DNA of 32,646 nucleotides from Candidatus Colwelliibacteriota bacterium (GTDB taxonomy: Bacteria > Patescibacteriota > Minisyncoccia > UBA6257 > Colwellbacteraceae), in NCBI GenBank assembly GCA_027310265.1, contig DAIDBC010000039.1, positions 1-32,646 of the forward strand. Direction: 5' to 3'. The notes below the pieces were generated by a model. It did not search any database, had not been told where the DNA came from, and was given only the letters and a program-made list of their open reading frames with translations. Position numbers and translations under genes: made by a program. Below, one piece after another: positions 1 to 6,630 of the stretch. How positions within the stretch are numbered: position 1 is the stretch's first letter; every line of letters starts with the position of its first letter.

Positions 1-176
1 GGAAGCCGGAACTGATCCGCCAGCAGGCGGTGAATTCCGGAGGGTTCCCCGAAGTGAGCTAGGATAATCTGTCTATTCCAGAGACTCGCTGGTGAGGAGA
101 GGTTTCTGCCGGAACCAAGCTCAAAAGAGCTCCGTAGTTTCCGTCAGGCTATACGGAATCTCGACTCCTAGTCACT
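1..176 (+). ncRNA. Unassigned structured RNA, probably cut by the left edge
   Basis: No credible reading frame fills this stretch, but it is rich in nested helices. Positions 92-99 pair with 165-168 and 172-175 (a TAG bulge between) and enclose three hairpins: 101-106 with 111-116 (loop TGCC), 118-122 with 127-131 (loop AAAA), and 139-144 with 153-158. To the left are a hairpin at 17-30 and a helix 53-58 with 85-90. Two helices contain U-G pairs that hold only on the plus strand (T55-G88 and T105-G112); the minus strand would have C-A mismatches there, so the RNA should be read on plus. I looked for tmRNA, RNase P, SRP, 6S and 5S hallmarks and found none. A 19-codon open frame reaching TAG at 58-60 could instead be the end of a protein. 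The RNA reading is an inference from base pairing. Confidence 0.4.
17..30. repeat. GC-rich hairpin repeat (CCGCC-AGCA-GGCGG)
   Basis: A perfect 5-bp inverted repeat with a 4-nt loop. It resembles the elements at 1798-1811 and 29895-29910. All three lie in non-coding or RNA-associated DNA, which suggests a dispersed palindromic repeat family in this genome. Confidence 0.45.
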
Positions 177-179
177 GGT

Positions 180-830
180 CTACCCACCGAAGAAGCGGAT
201 GAAGACCTCTACCGCGTTTGTGCCGGCGAAGAGTTGAAAAAGCGCCGCGGATACAAACGAGATGATACCGGAGAAAAAGTAAAGAAAGAATATCAAAAGC
301 ACTAAGCCGATCATCCCCGATTGTTCGACTAGATAGGTGTAACGCGGGGAAACGATGCTAAGTAGTTTGGACCCATCGAGCGGCGGGATCGGCAAGAGGT
401 TGAACACTGCCAAATTTAGATTCAGAAACACAATGTAGCCTAGAAGCGCCGTAGCCGAAACTGGGAGGTAAGGACCACTAAATCTTAAAGCAAGACCGAA
501 AATAATAGCGACTAGAATGTTTGTTGCCGGTCCGGCCAGGGCGACTTTGAGCGGACCGTAACGGTAATCCTTATAAAGATTGTTTGGGTTATAAGGCACC
601 GGTTTGGCCCAGCCCAGCATCACCGGGGAATGGATGAAGTAAAGCAATATAGGCAGGATAACCGAACCAACCGGATCGAGGTGTTTTAGAGGATTCAAGG
701 TAAGTCGCTTCGCCTCTTTGGCCGTGGAGTCACCCAACCTCAGGGCCGCAAAGCCGTGTGCCACCTCGTGGAGTATGACCGAGAAAACAAGTGCAACAAG
801 TTGAAATGCGACAATAAGTGTGGTATTCAT
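180..830 (-). CDS. Site-2 protease family (M50) membrane metalloprotease
   Basis: This is a polytopic membrane zinc protease of the M50 family, which cleaves substrates within or near the membrane. From the chosen ATG it is 216 residues. The HExxH zinc motif (HEVAHG) lies at about residues 21-26 inside the first membrane helix. A conserved Asn-Pro segment (LNPLKHLDP) follows, and the third zinc ligand is in the PPLDG motif near residue 150. Four or five hydrophobic segments are visible. An upstream TTG at 837-839 would add three residues; ATG at 828-830 is preferred. No PDZ domain is present, so it is a minimal form rather than an RseP type. It is divergent from rpmB with almost no space between. 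The substrate is unknown. Confidence 0.88.
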   Translation of the reverse strand: MNTTLIVAFQLVALVFSVILHEVAHGFAALRLGDSTAKEAKRLTLNPLKHLDPVGSVILPILLYFIHSPVMLGWAKPVPYNPNNLYKDYRYGPLKVALAGPATNILVAIIFGLALRFSGPYLPVSATALLGYIVFLNLNLAVFNLLPIPPLDGSKLLSIVSPRYTYLVEQSGMIGLVLLIFFLYFFSGIISFVSAALFQLFAGTNAVEVFIRFFGG

Positions 831-841
831 AAGCGGCAATA

Positions 842-1042
842 ATGAAGCAATGTGAAATCTGCGGCAAGGGTTCGATCATGCGTGGGCACCGTATCAAGCT
901 CCGTGCCACTAAGTATAACCCGCAACCCAAATCGCGGAAATATCCCAATATCCAGCGCACCGTAAACGAGAGTGGTCGGCGTGTTTATGCCTGTGCGCAG
1001 TGCATCAAGGGACTAGCTAAGACCGCCAAGGCAACAAGTTAA
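842..1042 (+). CDS. rpmB: 50S ribosomal protein L28
   Basis: A 66-residue basic protein of the large ribosomal subunit. The N-terminus MKQCEICGKG and a second cysteine pair near residues 50-53 (CAQC) form the zinc-ribbon-like arrangement seen in many L28 proteins. The middle carries the typical RRTxPN-like segment (SRKYPNIQRT). It is one of only three plus-strand genes in the window and is followed by tRNA-Pro on the same strand. No clear Shine-Dalgarno sequence precedes the ATG, and the 11 bp between its start and the divergent protease start leaves no room for a normal leader, so leaderless translation is possible. Confidence 0.93.
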   Translation: MKQCEICGKGSIMRGHRIKLRATKYNPQPKSRKYPNIQRTVNESGRRVYACAQCIKGLAKTAKATS

Positions 1043-1067
1043 CCGGGGGCTGCAAAGCTCCTCATTA

Positions 1068-1138
1068 CGGGCTGTAGTATACCGGTAGTACGCATGCATG
1101 GGGTGCATGTAGACCGGGTTCGATTCCCGGCAGCCCGA
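1068..1138 (+). tRNA. tRNA-Pro (anticodon GGG)
   Basis: A full cloverleaf is visible: acceptor arms 1068-1074 and 1131-1137, a short D arm at 1077-1091, anticodon stem 1093-1097 with 1105-1109, anticodon GGG at 1100-1102, T stem 1114-1118 with 1126-1130 and loop TTCGATT. The discriminator is A1138. The first base is C, as is usual for bacterial tRNA-Pro. A complete CCA end is not encoded. It lies downstream of rpmB and converges with the HD-domain gene two bases away. Confidence 0.93.
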
Positions 1139-1140
1139 CA

Positions 1141-1710
1141 TTATATCCCCAAAGTCGGCGGCATAATGTCCGCCTTTATTTTTTGCCACCAGGGATAATT
1201 GAGTTTATCTATCCGCTGCAATTCGCCCTCATAAATCGGCCTGAAAAAATCGTTACCGACTTTCATCTCTTCGTAGCATTTCGAAACTAGCGAAAACCGG
1301 TCGGCTAACTTAACTACCTGTGCTTCTTTGGTTCGCTGGACCGATTCTTCTTTCCAGATATTTATGTATTCCTCCCGCAAACCCTGCGGTAGATGTTCAA
1401 ACATAAAACCGATGGTTTGTTCGTTCACGCTAGCAATAGCAGACAGAATCTGATCATTAAAATGTTTGAAAGGATTTACAATATCACCGCTGAAGCCTTC
1501 TTCCGCATCGTGGACTATCGCCATTTTCATCACCTTGGCTTCGTCGACTTCTTCGCCAGCATTTCTCAAGAAATATAGAATTACGCTCGCGAAGTACGCG
1601 GTGTAAAAAGAATGTTCGGCGACCGATTCCGGGAAATGCTGCGGCTTGCCGTTGAAACGCGTGACGTGGGCGAGCGAACGATCCAGAAAATGTTCAAAGG
1701 CGTCGTTCAT
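1141..1710 (-). CDS. HD-domain hydrolase, YfbR-like 5'-nucleotidase family
   Basis: A 189-residue HD-superfamily phosphohydrolase. The metal ligands are visible as H33 (AEHS), H67-D68 (VHDAEE) and D137 (KLADRF), and the GDIVNP segment after the HD pair matches the YfbR and HD-3 5'-deoxynucleotidase group. That family dephosphorylates (deoxy)nucleoside monophosphates, so a nucleotide-salvage or pool-control role is likely; exact substrates cannot be read from sequence. The ATG is at 1708-1710. It is preceded by an unusual 213-bp leader containing a strongly folded RNA and a possible promoter, and lies downstream of ndk, another nucleotide enzyme. It converges with tRNA-Pro. Confidence 0.8.
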   Translation of the reverse strand: MNDAFEHFLDRSLAHVTRFNGKPQHFPESVAEHSFYTAYFASVILYFLRNAGEEVDEAKVMKMAIVHDAEEGFSGDIVNPFKHFNDQILSAIASVNEQTIGFMFEHLPQGLREEYINIWKEESVQRTKEAQVVKLADRFSLVSKCYEEMKVGNDFFRPIYEGELQRIDKLNYPWWQKIKADIMPPTLGI

Positions 1711-1742
1711 GATAAATCTTTCACGATAGAGGCGAAACTCGA

Positions 1743-1870
1743 AGGTCCCGCCTCCGTGAGATTATCCCGGCTTGTGCCAGGTGGGATGGCTCAACCGTCC
1801 GCCAAGGCGGATGATACTGTCGCCTTCCCTTAAAGGTCTGTTTGATCCGGAAACATCGGAAGCGGGACCT
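1743..1870 (-). ncRNA. Structured leader or small RNA upstream of the HD nucleotidase
   Basis: On the minus strand 1858-1870 pairs with 1743-1755 in a continuous 13-bp helix. One pair (1861 with 1752) is U-G on this strand but C-A on the other, so the minus strand is the RNA. Inside are hairpins TGTTT/AAACA (about 1841-1857), the palindrome 1798-1811, and ATCCC...GGGAT with an inner GGC-ACAA-GGC-type stem (about 1763-1786). A TATAAT box at 1876-1881 would start transcription at about 1869-1870, exactly at the helix. An alternative stem, 1729-1734 with 1749-1754, would break the closing helix close to the start codon, as in a switch. I could not match it to a known riboswitch, T-box, 6S or SRP RNA. 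Confidence 0.55.
1798..1811. repeat. Palindrome TCCGCCAAGGCGGA
   Basis: A perfect 14-bp palindrome embedded as a hairpin in the structured leader of the HD-domain gene. It is similar in composition to the elements at 17-30 and 29895-29910. Confidence 0.5.
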
Positions 1871-1875
1871 GACTA

Positions 1876-1903
1876 ATTATACCACCACTTTCAGCTCTGC
1901 AAG
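1876..1903 (-). promoter_or_regulatory. Candidate promoter for the HD-gene leader RNA
   Basis: A consensus TATAAT lies at 1881-1876 on the minus strand. A weak -35 (CTTGCA, 1903-1898) stands 16 nt upstream. The predicted start at 1869-1870 coincides with the first base of the 13-bp helix of the leader RNA. The -35 is poor; the -10 match and its position are the main support. Confidence 0.45.
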
Positions 1904-1923
1904 ACGCCGGAAAATCCCTATAT

Positions 1924-2526
1924 TTACTCCAAAATTCCGTCCAAATTCACATCATAGAGAATTGCCTCACCAACCAGCCGGTAATCCAATATTTCCTGCG
2001 GCGTAAACCAAACCGGGATCTCTTTTTCGGCTTCCTCCGCCGAACCGGAAGCATGGATCAAGTTACGCACCGCCCGGCCATCGGTATCAGCCATCTCGTA
2101 AGAGTCGATGGTTAAGTCACCACGTATCGTTCCAACATCCGAAGTCAGTGGCTCTGTCCCCCCGGTAACTTTGCGCACTACACCAACCGCATTCATCCCC
2201 TGCCAGATCATCGCAACCACCGGACCGGAGGTGATGTACTTCAATAAATTAGCCAAAATTACGTCGGTAACTTTGATCGGATCTTCCGAGGGTGGAATTT
2301 TACCTTTCTTTTTATACGACTCGATGGTCTTCGTGCCGGTTTTCATCGGCCACTCTGGATCGACGGTGTAGTGTTTCCTCACCAGCTCCGCGGTGGGGAT
2401 CACCAATTTCATCGCGACCAGTTTCAGTCCGCTCGATTCGTAACGCTTAATAATTTCACCCACGAGACTGCGTTGGATCCCATCGGGTTTGATAATGACC
2501 AACGTTTTCTCTTTTTTAGGATCCAT
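1924..2526 (-). CDS. ndk: Nucleoside diphosphate kinase (long form)
   Basis: Transfers the gamma phosphate from ATP to NDPs through a phospho-histidine. The N-terminal KTLVIIKPDG motif and the active-site segment NLIHASGS with H158 are clear. The protein is 200 residues against about 140-150 in most bacteria. The extra length is an insertion at about residues 56-92 (after KHYTVDPEWP), a smaller insertion before the catalytic histidine (about 140-152), and a C-terminal extension. Similar extended forms are known in CPR bacteria and some archaea. It starts one nucleotide after the aspS stop, so it is in the aspS transcript. ATG at 2524-2526. Confidence 0.92.
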   Translation of the reverse strand: MDPKKEKTLVIIKPDGIQRSLVGEIIKRYESSGLKLVAMKLVIPTAELVRKHYTVDPEWPMKTGTKTIESYKKKGKIPPSEDPIKVTDVILANLLKYITSGPVVAMIWQGMNAVGVVRKVTGGTEPLTSDVGTIRGDLTIDSYEMADTDGRAVRNLIHASGSAEEAEKEIPVWFTPQEILDYRLVGEAILYDVNLDGILE

Positions 2527-2527
2527 C

Positions 2528-3946
2528 TTACTTTTGTTTTTCTTCTCTTAACTTGATATGCAGTTCTTTCAACTGCGCTTCCGTCACCGGCGAGGGTGCG
2601 TGCATCAGAAGGTCGCGGCCGTCTCCGGTCTTCGGGAACGCGATCACTTCACGGATGTTCGGTTCGTTTTCCAGAAGCATAACGAAACGGTCAATTCCGG
2701 GGGCAATCCCACCGTGCGGCGGCACACCGTATTCAAACGCAGTAAGCATATGCCCGAATTTTTCTTTGATATCTTCGGGTTTGTTGCCCATCGCCTCGAA
2801 AACCGCGGAGAGAAGTTCCGGGTCGTGGATCCGGATTGACCCGCCACCTATCTCATAGCCATTCAGTACGAAATCGTACTGTTTCGCGAGCATCGAAGCG
2901 GGGTCTTTTTTGAACGCTTTCCAAAACTCCTCCGTATCTTTCACCTGCGGCTGGGTAAAGGGATGGTGCACTGCATCCCAGCGCTTTTCGGTTTCTTTCC
3001 ACTCGAATGCTGGAAAGTCGACCACAAAAAGGAAGGCTAGTTCATCCGGATCGTTTTTGTTATCGCGCACGTCTGGCTTATCGCTCCCATACTTCACCAT
3101 TGCTTCTTTGTACGGCATGCGCGGGATGCGACCATTCTTGTCCAACCTAATCTTCTTTTCAGGATAGAGTTCTTTCACCAATTTCAGATAGAGGTCCTCG
3201 ATCAAATCCATTACGTCGTTCTGGTCAACAAAGCTCATCTCGATATCAAGTTGAGTAAACTCCGGCTGACGGTCGCCGCGCGTGTCCTCGTCGCGGAAAC
3301 AACGGGCAATCTGGAAGTAGCGTTCCAGGCCGGCAACCATTAAAAGCTGTTTATACTGCTGGGGCGATTGCGGCAAGGCGTAAAAAGTTCCGGCGTGTAA
3401 TCGCGAAGGAACAAGATAATCCCGCGCACCCTCCGGCGTAGACTTGCCTAAAACTGGCGTTTCGACCTCAACAAATCCCCCCTCGGTCAGATAATCGCGC
3501 ATAAACTTGATGACTTTGTACCGGTTGCGCAAATTTTTCTGCATCCGCGGGCGGCGCAAGTCCAGATAACGCGAAGTCATCCGTAAATCCTCACTCACTT
3601 CGCGACCGTCGGTGTCGATCGCAAACGGCGGCGTTTTTGCTTTGGTAATAACCTCAAGATGATCCACTGGGATTTCCAACTTTCCCGTTGGCAGTTCGTC
3701 GTTTTCCATGCCCCCGGGTCTTGCCGAAACCTTACCCCGCACACGGATAACCCATTCGGAACGAAGAGTATTGGCCAAATCGTATACTTCCTGTTTTTTG
3801 GGAGTGAAAACTAGCTGAACCACGCCGCCGCGATCGCGCAAGTCGATGAAAATTATCTTGCCGTGGTCTCTCCGTCCGGCCACCCAGCCGGCAAGTTCCA
3901 CCTCCTCGTTCTCTTTGCCGAGGATATTCTTTGACAAAATACGCAT
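2528..3946 (-). CDS. aspS: Aspartyl-tRNA synthetase, GAD domain absent
   Basis: A class II synthetase of 472 residues that charges tRNA-Asp. The OB-fold anticodon domain spans about residues 1-105. Motif 1 is near 165-175, the amino-acid loop QSPQQYKQ at 203-210, motif 2 at 226-249 (FRDED...GDRQPEFTQ), and motif 3 near the C-terminus (GGIAPGIDR). The C-terminal FPKTGDGRDLLMHAPSP stretch is of bacterial type. Bacterial AspRS is usually about 590 residues because a GAD domain sits between motifs 2 and 3. Here YGSDKPDVR (296-304) runs almost directly into FLFVVDFPAF, so the GAD insert is missing. Whether it also charges tRNA-Asn cannot be told. ATG at 3944-3946. Confidence 0.93.
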   Translation of the reverse strand: MRILSKNILGKENEEVELAGWVAGRRDHGKIIFIDLRDRGGVVQLVFTPKKQEVYDLANTLRSEWVIRVRGKVSARPGGMENDELPTGKLEIPVDHLEVITKAKTPPFAIDTDGREVSEDLRMTSRYLDLRRPRMQKNLRNRYKVIKFMRDYLTEGGFVEVETPVLGKSTPEGARDYLVPSRLHAGTFYALPQSPQQYKQLLMVAGLERYFQIARCFRDEDTRGDRQPEFTQLDIEMSFVDQNDVMDLIEDLYLKLVKELYPEKKIRLDKNGRIPRMPYKEAMVKYGSDKPDVRDNKNDPDELAFLFVVDFPAFEWKETEKRWDAVHHPFTQPQVKDTEEFWKAFKKDPASMLAKQYDFVLNGYEIGGGSIRIHDPELLSAVFEAMGNKPEDIKEKFGHMLTAFEYGVPPHGGIAPGIDRFVMLLENEPNIREVIAFPKTGDGRDLLMHAPSPVTEAQLKELHIKLREEKQK

Positions 3947-3953
3947 TGATTTA

Positions 3954-3981
3954 AATATACCGTGTTTAAGTTTTTGCGCAA
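3954..3981 (-). promoter_or_regulatory. Possible promoter for aspS-ndk
   Basis: TATATT at 3959-3954 with TTGCGC at 3981-3976, a 16-nt spacer. The predicted start would be within a few bases of the aspS ATG, giving a nearly leaderless mRNA. The -35 is weak. Confidence 0.3.
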
Positions 3982-3985
3982 ATCT

Positions 3986-4831
3986 TTAATGTCCGTCCGA
4001 CGTTGAAACAGCGAACAAACCGTCCGACGCTCTAATGTGCACCGTGCCGTTTTGGTCGGTGCGGTACACGCTCGCGCCTATTGCCGCTAACCTTTGCACG
4101 GCCGCCGGCGCGGGATGGCCATAGGTATTTTTGCCGACCTCAATGACTGCAACTCGCGGCAGGACACTTTCCAAAAACGGAGTGATCGACGAAGTCTTAG
4201 AACCGTGGTGCGAGACTTTTAAGATATCCGCATTTATCCCACCTCCAGCAACAAGGGACTGTTCCAAAGAGGCAGTAGCATCGCCGGTAAATAGCGCCTT
4301 AACCCCGCCGGAGGATAAACGCACGATCATTGAATCGTCATTTGGATTTGCGGACAACGCCGCATCCGACGGCGCAAGCACCTCCAGCCTGCTTTCTTTA
4401 TAGCGCACCGCATCTCCTTTTTTGAGAACGACCGCGCGGGTGCCGCGGTTATTTAACAGTCCGACCAGATCTTTCCAGGCGCTATCCAGAGATGACTCCC
4501 CGTTCCACACAAACAGGCCGATCTTGTAGCGCTCGAGAATCGGGATCAAGCCGCCGAAGTGATCCAGTTGAGGGTGCGAAAGCAAAACTACGTCCAAATA
4601 GCGGTCGGTGGGCGAAATAGTGTTTCCTAGCGGCGCAAGGGTAGCGCTGCTTGGTCCACCGTCGATCAAAACCTTAACCCCGCCAGGCAGGACGGCAAGT
4701 TCACTGTCCCCTTCCCCACTCTTCAAAAAGTATAGATTTAACGCCGAGTCCGGCGCACCGGCAACTACCCAATACCAGACAAAAAGATTAAGCGAGACGA
4801 GCGCCGAAAAGATTGATAATGAATATTTCAT
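3986..4831 (-). CDS. ComEC-type MBL-fold metallo-hydrolase (separate gene)
   Basis: A 281-residue protein matching the C-terminal beta-lactamase-fold domain of ComEC/Rec2, a DNA-uptake component. The start chosen is MKYSLSIFSALV, which gives an N-terminal membrane anchor or signal segment (about residues 3-24). The frame is open farther upstream, but that part is only the shadow of comEC. Metal-site motifs are SHPQLDHFGG, FTGDA and SHHGSKTSS, plus a C-terminal GHPAP. Its start overlaps the end of comEC by 44 bp in another frame, so the two are translated together and probably act as one complex outside the membrane. The first metal motif has HPQLDH, close to the usual HxDxDH of ComEC. Confidence 0.85.
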   Translation of the reverse strand: MKYSLSIFSALVSLNLFVWYWVVAGAPDSALNLYFLKSGEGDSELAVLPGGVKVLIDGGPSSATLAPLGNTISPTDRYLDVVLLSHPQLDHFGGLIPILERYKIGLFVWNGESSLDSAWKDLVGLLNNRGTRAVVLKKGDAVRYKESRLEVLAPSDAALSANPNDDSMIVRLSSGGVKALFTGDATASLEQSLVAGGGINADILKVSHHGSKTSSITPFLESVLPRVAVIEVGKNTYGHPAPAAVQRLAAIGASVYRTDQNGTVHIRASDGLFAVSTSDGH

Positions 4832-6119
4832 AGCCCAAAAGGATGTTAGCAATCCAACCGACCGCGAGCGACAAACTGTTTGAGATATAACCCAAAACAG
4901 CCGCCACGAAACCGAAGAACATTGTCGCCGGGATGAACTCCAGAACAAGCATATTGGATAGCGGCGCAAGTGGAGCAAAAGATCCGAACATAGCAAATGA
5001 TACTGGCAGCGTGCCGATCTGGGCGGCGGTCGTCTCGGCCAAGTTCTTGCGCCACCCCAAGGTACCCTCATTGATATCAGAACGCAGCCATTTACGAAAC
5101 AGCGGCCCCAAAATAACGATGCCCAATAACGCAGCGAATGAAAGTTCAAAACTGGCGTTAAACATTAAAAGCGCCGGGTTAAACAAAAGCATCGCGGCGG
5201 CGGTCAGGGTAATCGCATTCCTGAAACTATAGAGACGGCTCGCTCGCTCTGCGACCAATAAAACTGTTCCCATGATTGCGGCACGGACAACCGAAGCTTC
5301 CGCGCCGGTCATCAGAACAAAAATAACAATGAACACAATTGTTATCCAAAAGGCACGCCGCCTTCCCCACAGAAAAGAACATATTCCGGTAAGTACAAAA
5401 CCAATCACCGAGATATTATAACCGGATAGGGCAACGATGTGGGTCGTACCACTCCTTTTTAGCGCATTGGTGAATTCTGGGGTGAATTCCGCGCGTTCCC
5501 CGAAGATTATCCCCTTTGCAAGCGCGCTTTTATCGGCCGGCAAAATTTTATCGATATTCGCGGTCAAACTATCTTTGACTTCGAAAAGAAACGACCGAAA
5601 AGCGTTGCCGTGTCCGCTTTCCACGAACTTAGCCTCCGGGAGATACATCCGATTGGATAGACCGGCGTAAGCATTCTTTTCAACACTGCCCGTAAGTTTA
5701 AGCAGATCGCCGTACTTAAACCGCGGATACGACGGCAAATAAACCTCCACCGATCCGCTGTATGGCCTCGTCAACGAGACCGTGAGTATCTGGCCGCTCA
5801 CGCGTTCCTGTGGTTCGCCGCTAACTATACCTTCCAGAGTCACTTTTTCGCCTATCGGGACAAGCGGTTCGTGCGCCACGGCATAAAAGCTGTAGTAAAA
5901 AGCGCCGAAGGGGAGTAGCAAGGCAAGCAAAACAAAAATTTTGTTTTTGCGCACAAGATACAAGGTTACGGCAACGAGCGCCGCAGCAAGTAAGACAATA
6001 TAGCCGTTCAACCCAAGGCTTGCCGCCGCAATACCCAACATAAAAAACACCGCCGCGTAGAACGCGGCATCATAGAGATGCAACTTAGAACTCGATGCCA
6101 AGTTCTGCGATTCTGCCAT
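4788..6119 (-). CDS. comEC: ComEC/Rec2 competence membrane protein (no MBL domain)
   Basis: A 443-residue polytopic protein with an N-terminal DUF4131-like region (membrane helices about 15-85 and a soluble OB-like part about 90-170) and the competence domain (about 190-440). Signature segments are GIIFGERAEF, THIVALSGYNISVIG and MTGAEASVVRAAIMG. In the family it forms the channel that brings single-stranded DNA into the cytoplasm. The usual C-terminal metallo-hydrolase is encoded by the next, overlapping gene. Its own start overlaps the end of the CobO-like gene by 35 bp. ATG at 6117-6119. The coding sequence shows no other interruption. Confidence 0.88.
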   Translation of the reverse strand: MAESQNLASSSKLHLYDAAFYAAVFFMLGIAAASLGLNGYIVLLAAALVAVTLYLVRKNKIFVLLALLLPFGAFYYSFYAVAHEPLVPIGEKVTLEGIVSGEPQERVSGQILTVSLTRPYSGSVEVYLPSYPRFKYGDLLKLTGSVEKNAYAGLSNRMYLPEAKFVESGHGNAFRSFLFEVKDSLTANIDKILPADKSALAKGIIFGERAEFTPEFTNALKRSGTTHIVALSGYNISVIGFVLTGICSFLWGRRRAFWITIVFIVIFVLMTGAEASVVRAAIMGTVLLVAERASRLYSFRNAITLTAAAMLLFNPALLMFNASFELSFAALLGIVILGPLFRKWLRSDINEGTLGWRKNLAETTAAQIGTLPVSFAMFGSFAPLAPLSNMLVLEFIPATMFFGFVAAVLGYISNSLSLAVGWIANILLGYEIFIINLFGARLA

Positions 6120-6615
6120 CGTTAAAAGGGTGCTTTACCTCGCGCATTTCAGTCACAAGATCGGCTGCCGAGATAAACTCCGGGGGCGCCCCCCGGCCGG
6201 TAAACAGAACCAATTTACTAAACTGGACGTCACGCAGCATCTCTAACGTCTCTTTTGTGTCCAAAAGCCCCAGTGACACTGCAACATTGATTTCGTCGCA
6301 GATCACAACATCCCACCTAGGTAATTCGGACTTTACGTAAGCGAGCGCGTTTTTAGCGGCTTTGATGTGTTCCTCCCGCGGCAGTTTGTCGCCCAAGATT
6401 CCCACAAAACCAAGCCCCATCTTTTTCAGGGTAAATTTACCTTCACTACCTTTATCGTCTTTCTTATTAATATCCACAAAATCCTCGCCGGATTTCCACG
6501 GACCTTTAATGAACTGCACCATAAGCACGCGTTTGCCCCGGCCCACGGCGCGCACAGCCTGGCCCAAAGCGGCCGTGGTCTTACCCTTGCCGTTCCCGGT
6601 AAAGACAATAAGCAT
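6085..6615 (-). CDS. CobO/BtuR-like corrinoid adenosyltransferase-family ATPase
   Basis: A 176-residue P-loop protein with Walker A GNGKGKTTAA at residues 7-16 and the DEIN-type Walker B segment (DVVICDEINVAVSLGLL), both typical of CobO/BtuR ATP:corrinoid adenosyltransferases. The family attaches adenosyl to cob(I)alamin precursors. No other cobalamin gene is visible, and such genes occur in CPR genomes without a B12 pathway, so the true substrate is open. The segment at about 47-85 (charged, Lys-rich) is somewhat longer than usual. It overlaps comEC by 35 bp and sits downstream of mnmA. Confidence 0.78.
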   Translation of the reverse strand: MLIVFTGNGKGKTTAALGQAVRAVGRGKRVLMVQFIKGPWKSGEDFVDINKKDDKGSEGKFTLKKMGLGFVGILGDKLPREEHIKAAKNALAYVKSELPRWDVVICDEINVAVSLGLLDTKETLEMLRDVQFSKLVLFTGRGAPPEFISAADLVTEMREVKHPFNDGRIAELGIEF

Positions 6616-6630
6616 TACGGATAAATAATA

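Noticed and set aside
1..176. Group I intron core, from CAGAGACTC at 79-87
   Set aside because: It recalls the R element, but no matching S element (GAGTC type) occurs downstream on the same strand.
1743..1870. T-box, SRP, 6S, 5S or cobalamin riboswitch
   Set aside because: The conserved sequences of these RNAs (T-box TGGNACCGCG, SRP GGTCCGGAAGGAAGC, 5S CCGAAC region, B12 box) are not present on either strand.
4788..4831. Sequencing frameshift in comEC
   Set aside because: The second gene has its own ATG and membrane segment, and split ComEC is known in CPR bacteria; a natural split is more likely.
4832..5149. Upstream extension of the metallo-hydrolase reading frame
   Set aside because: It is the out-of-frame shadow of comEC, rich in Arg, Trp and Cys with no family match; the MBL protein starts properly at 4829-4831.
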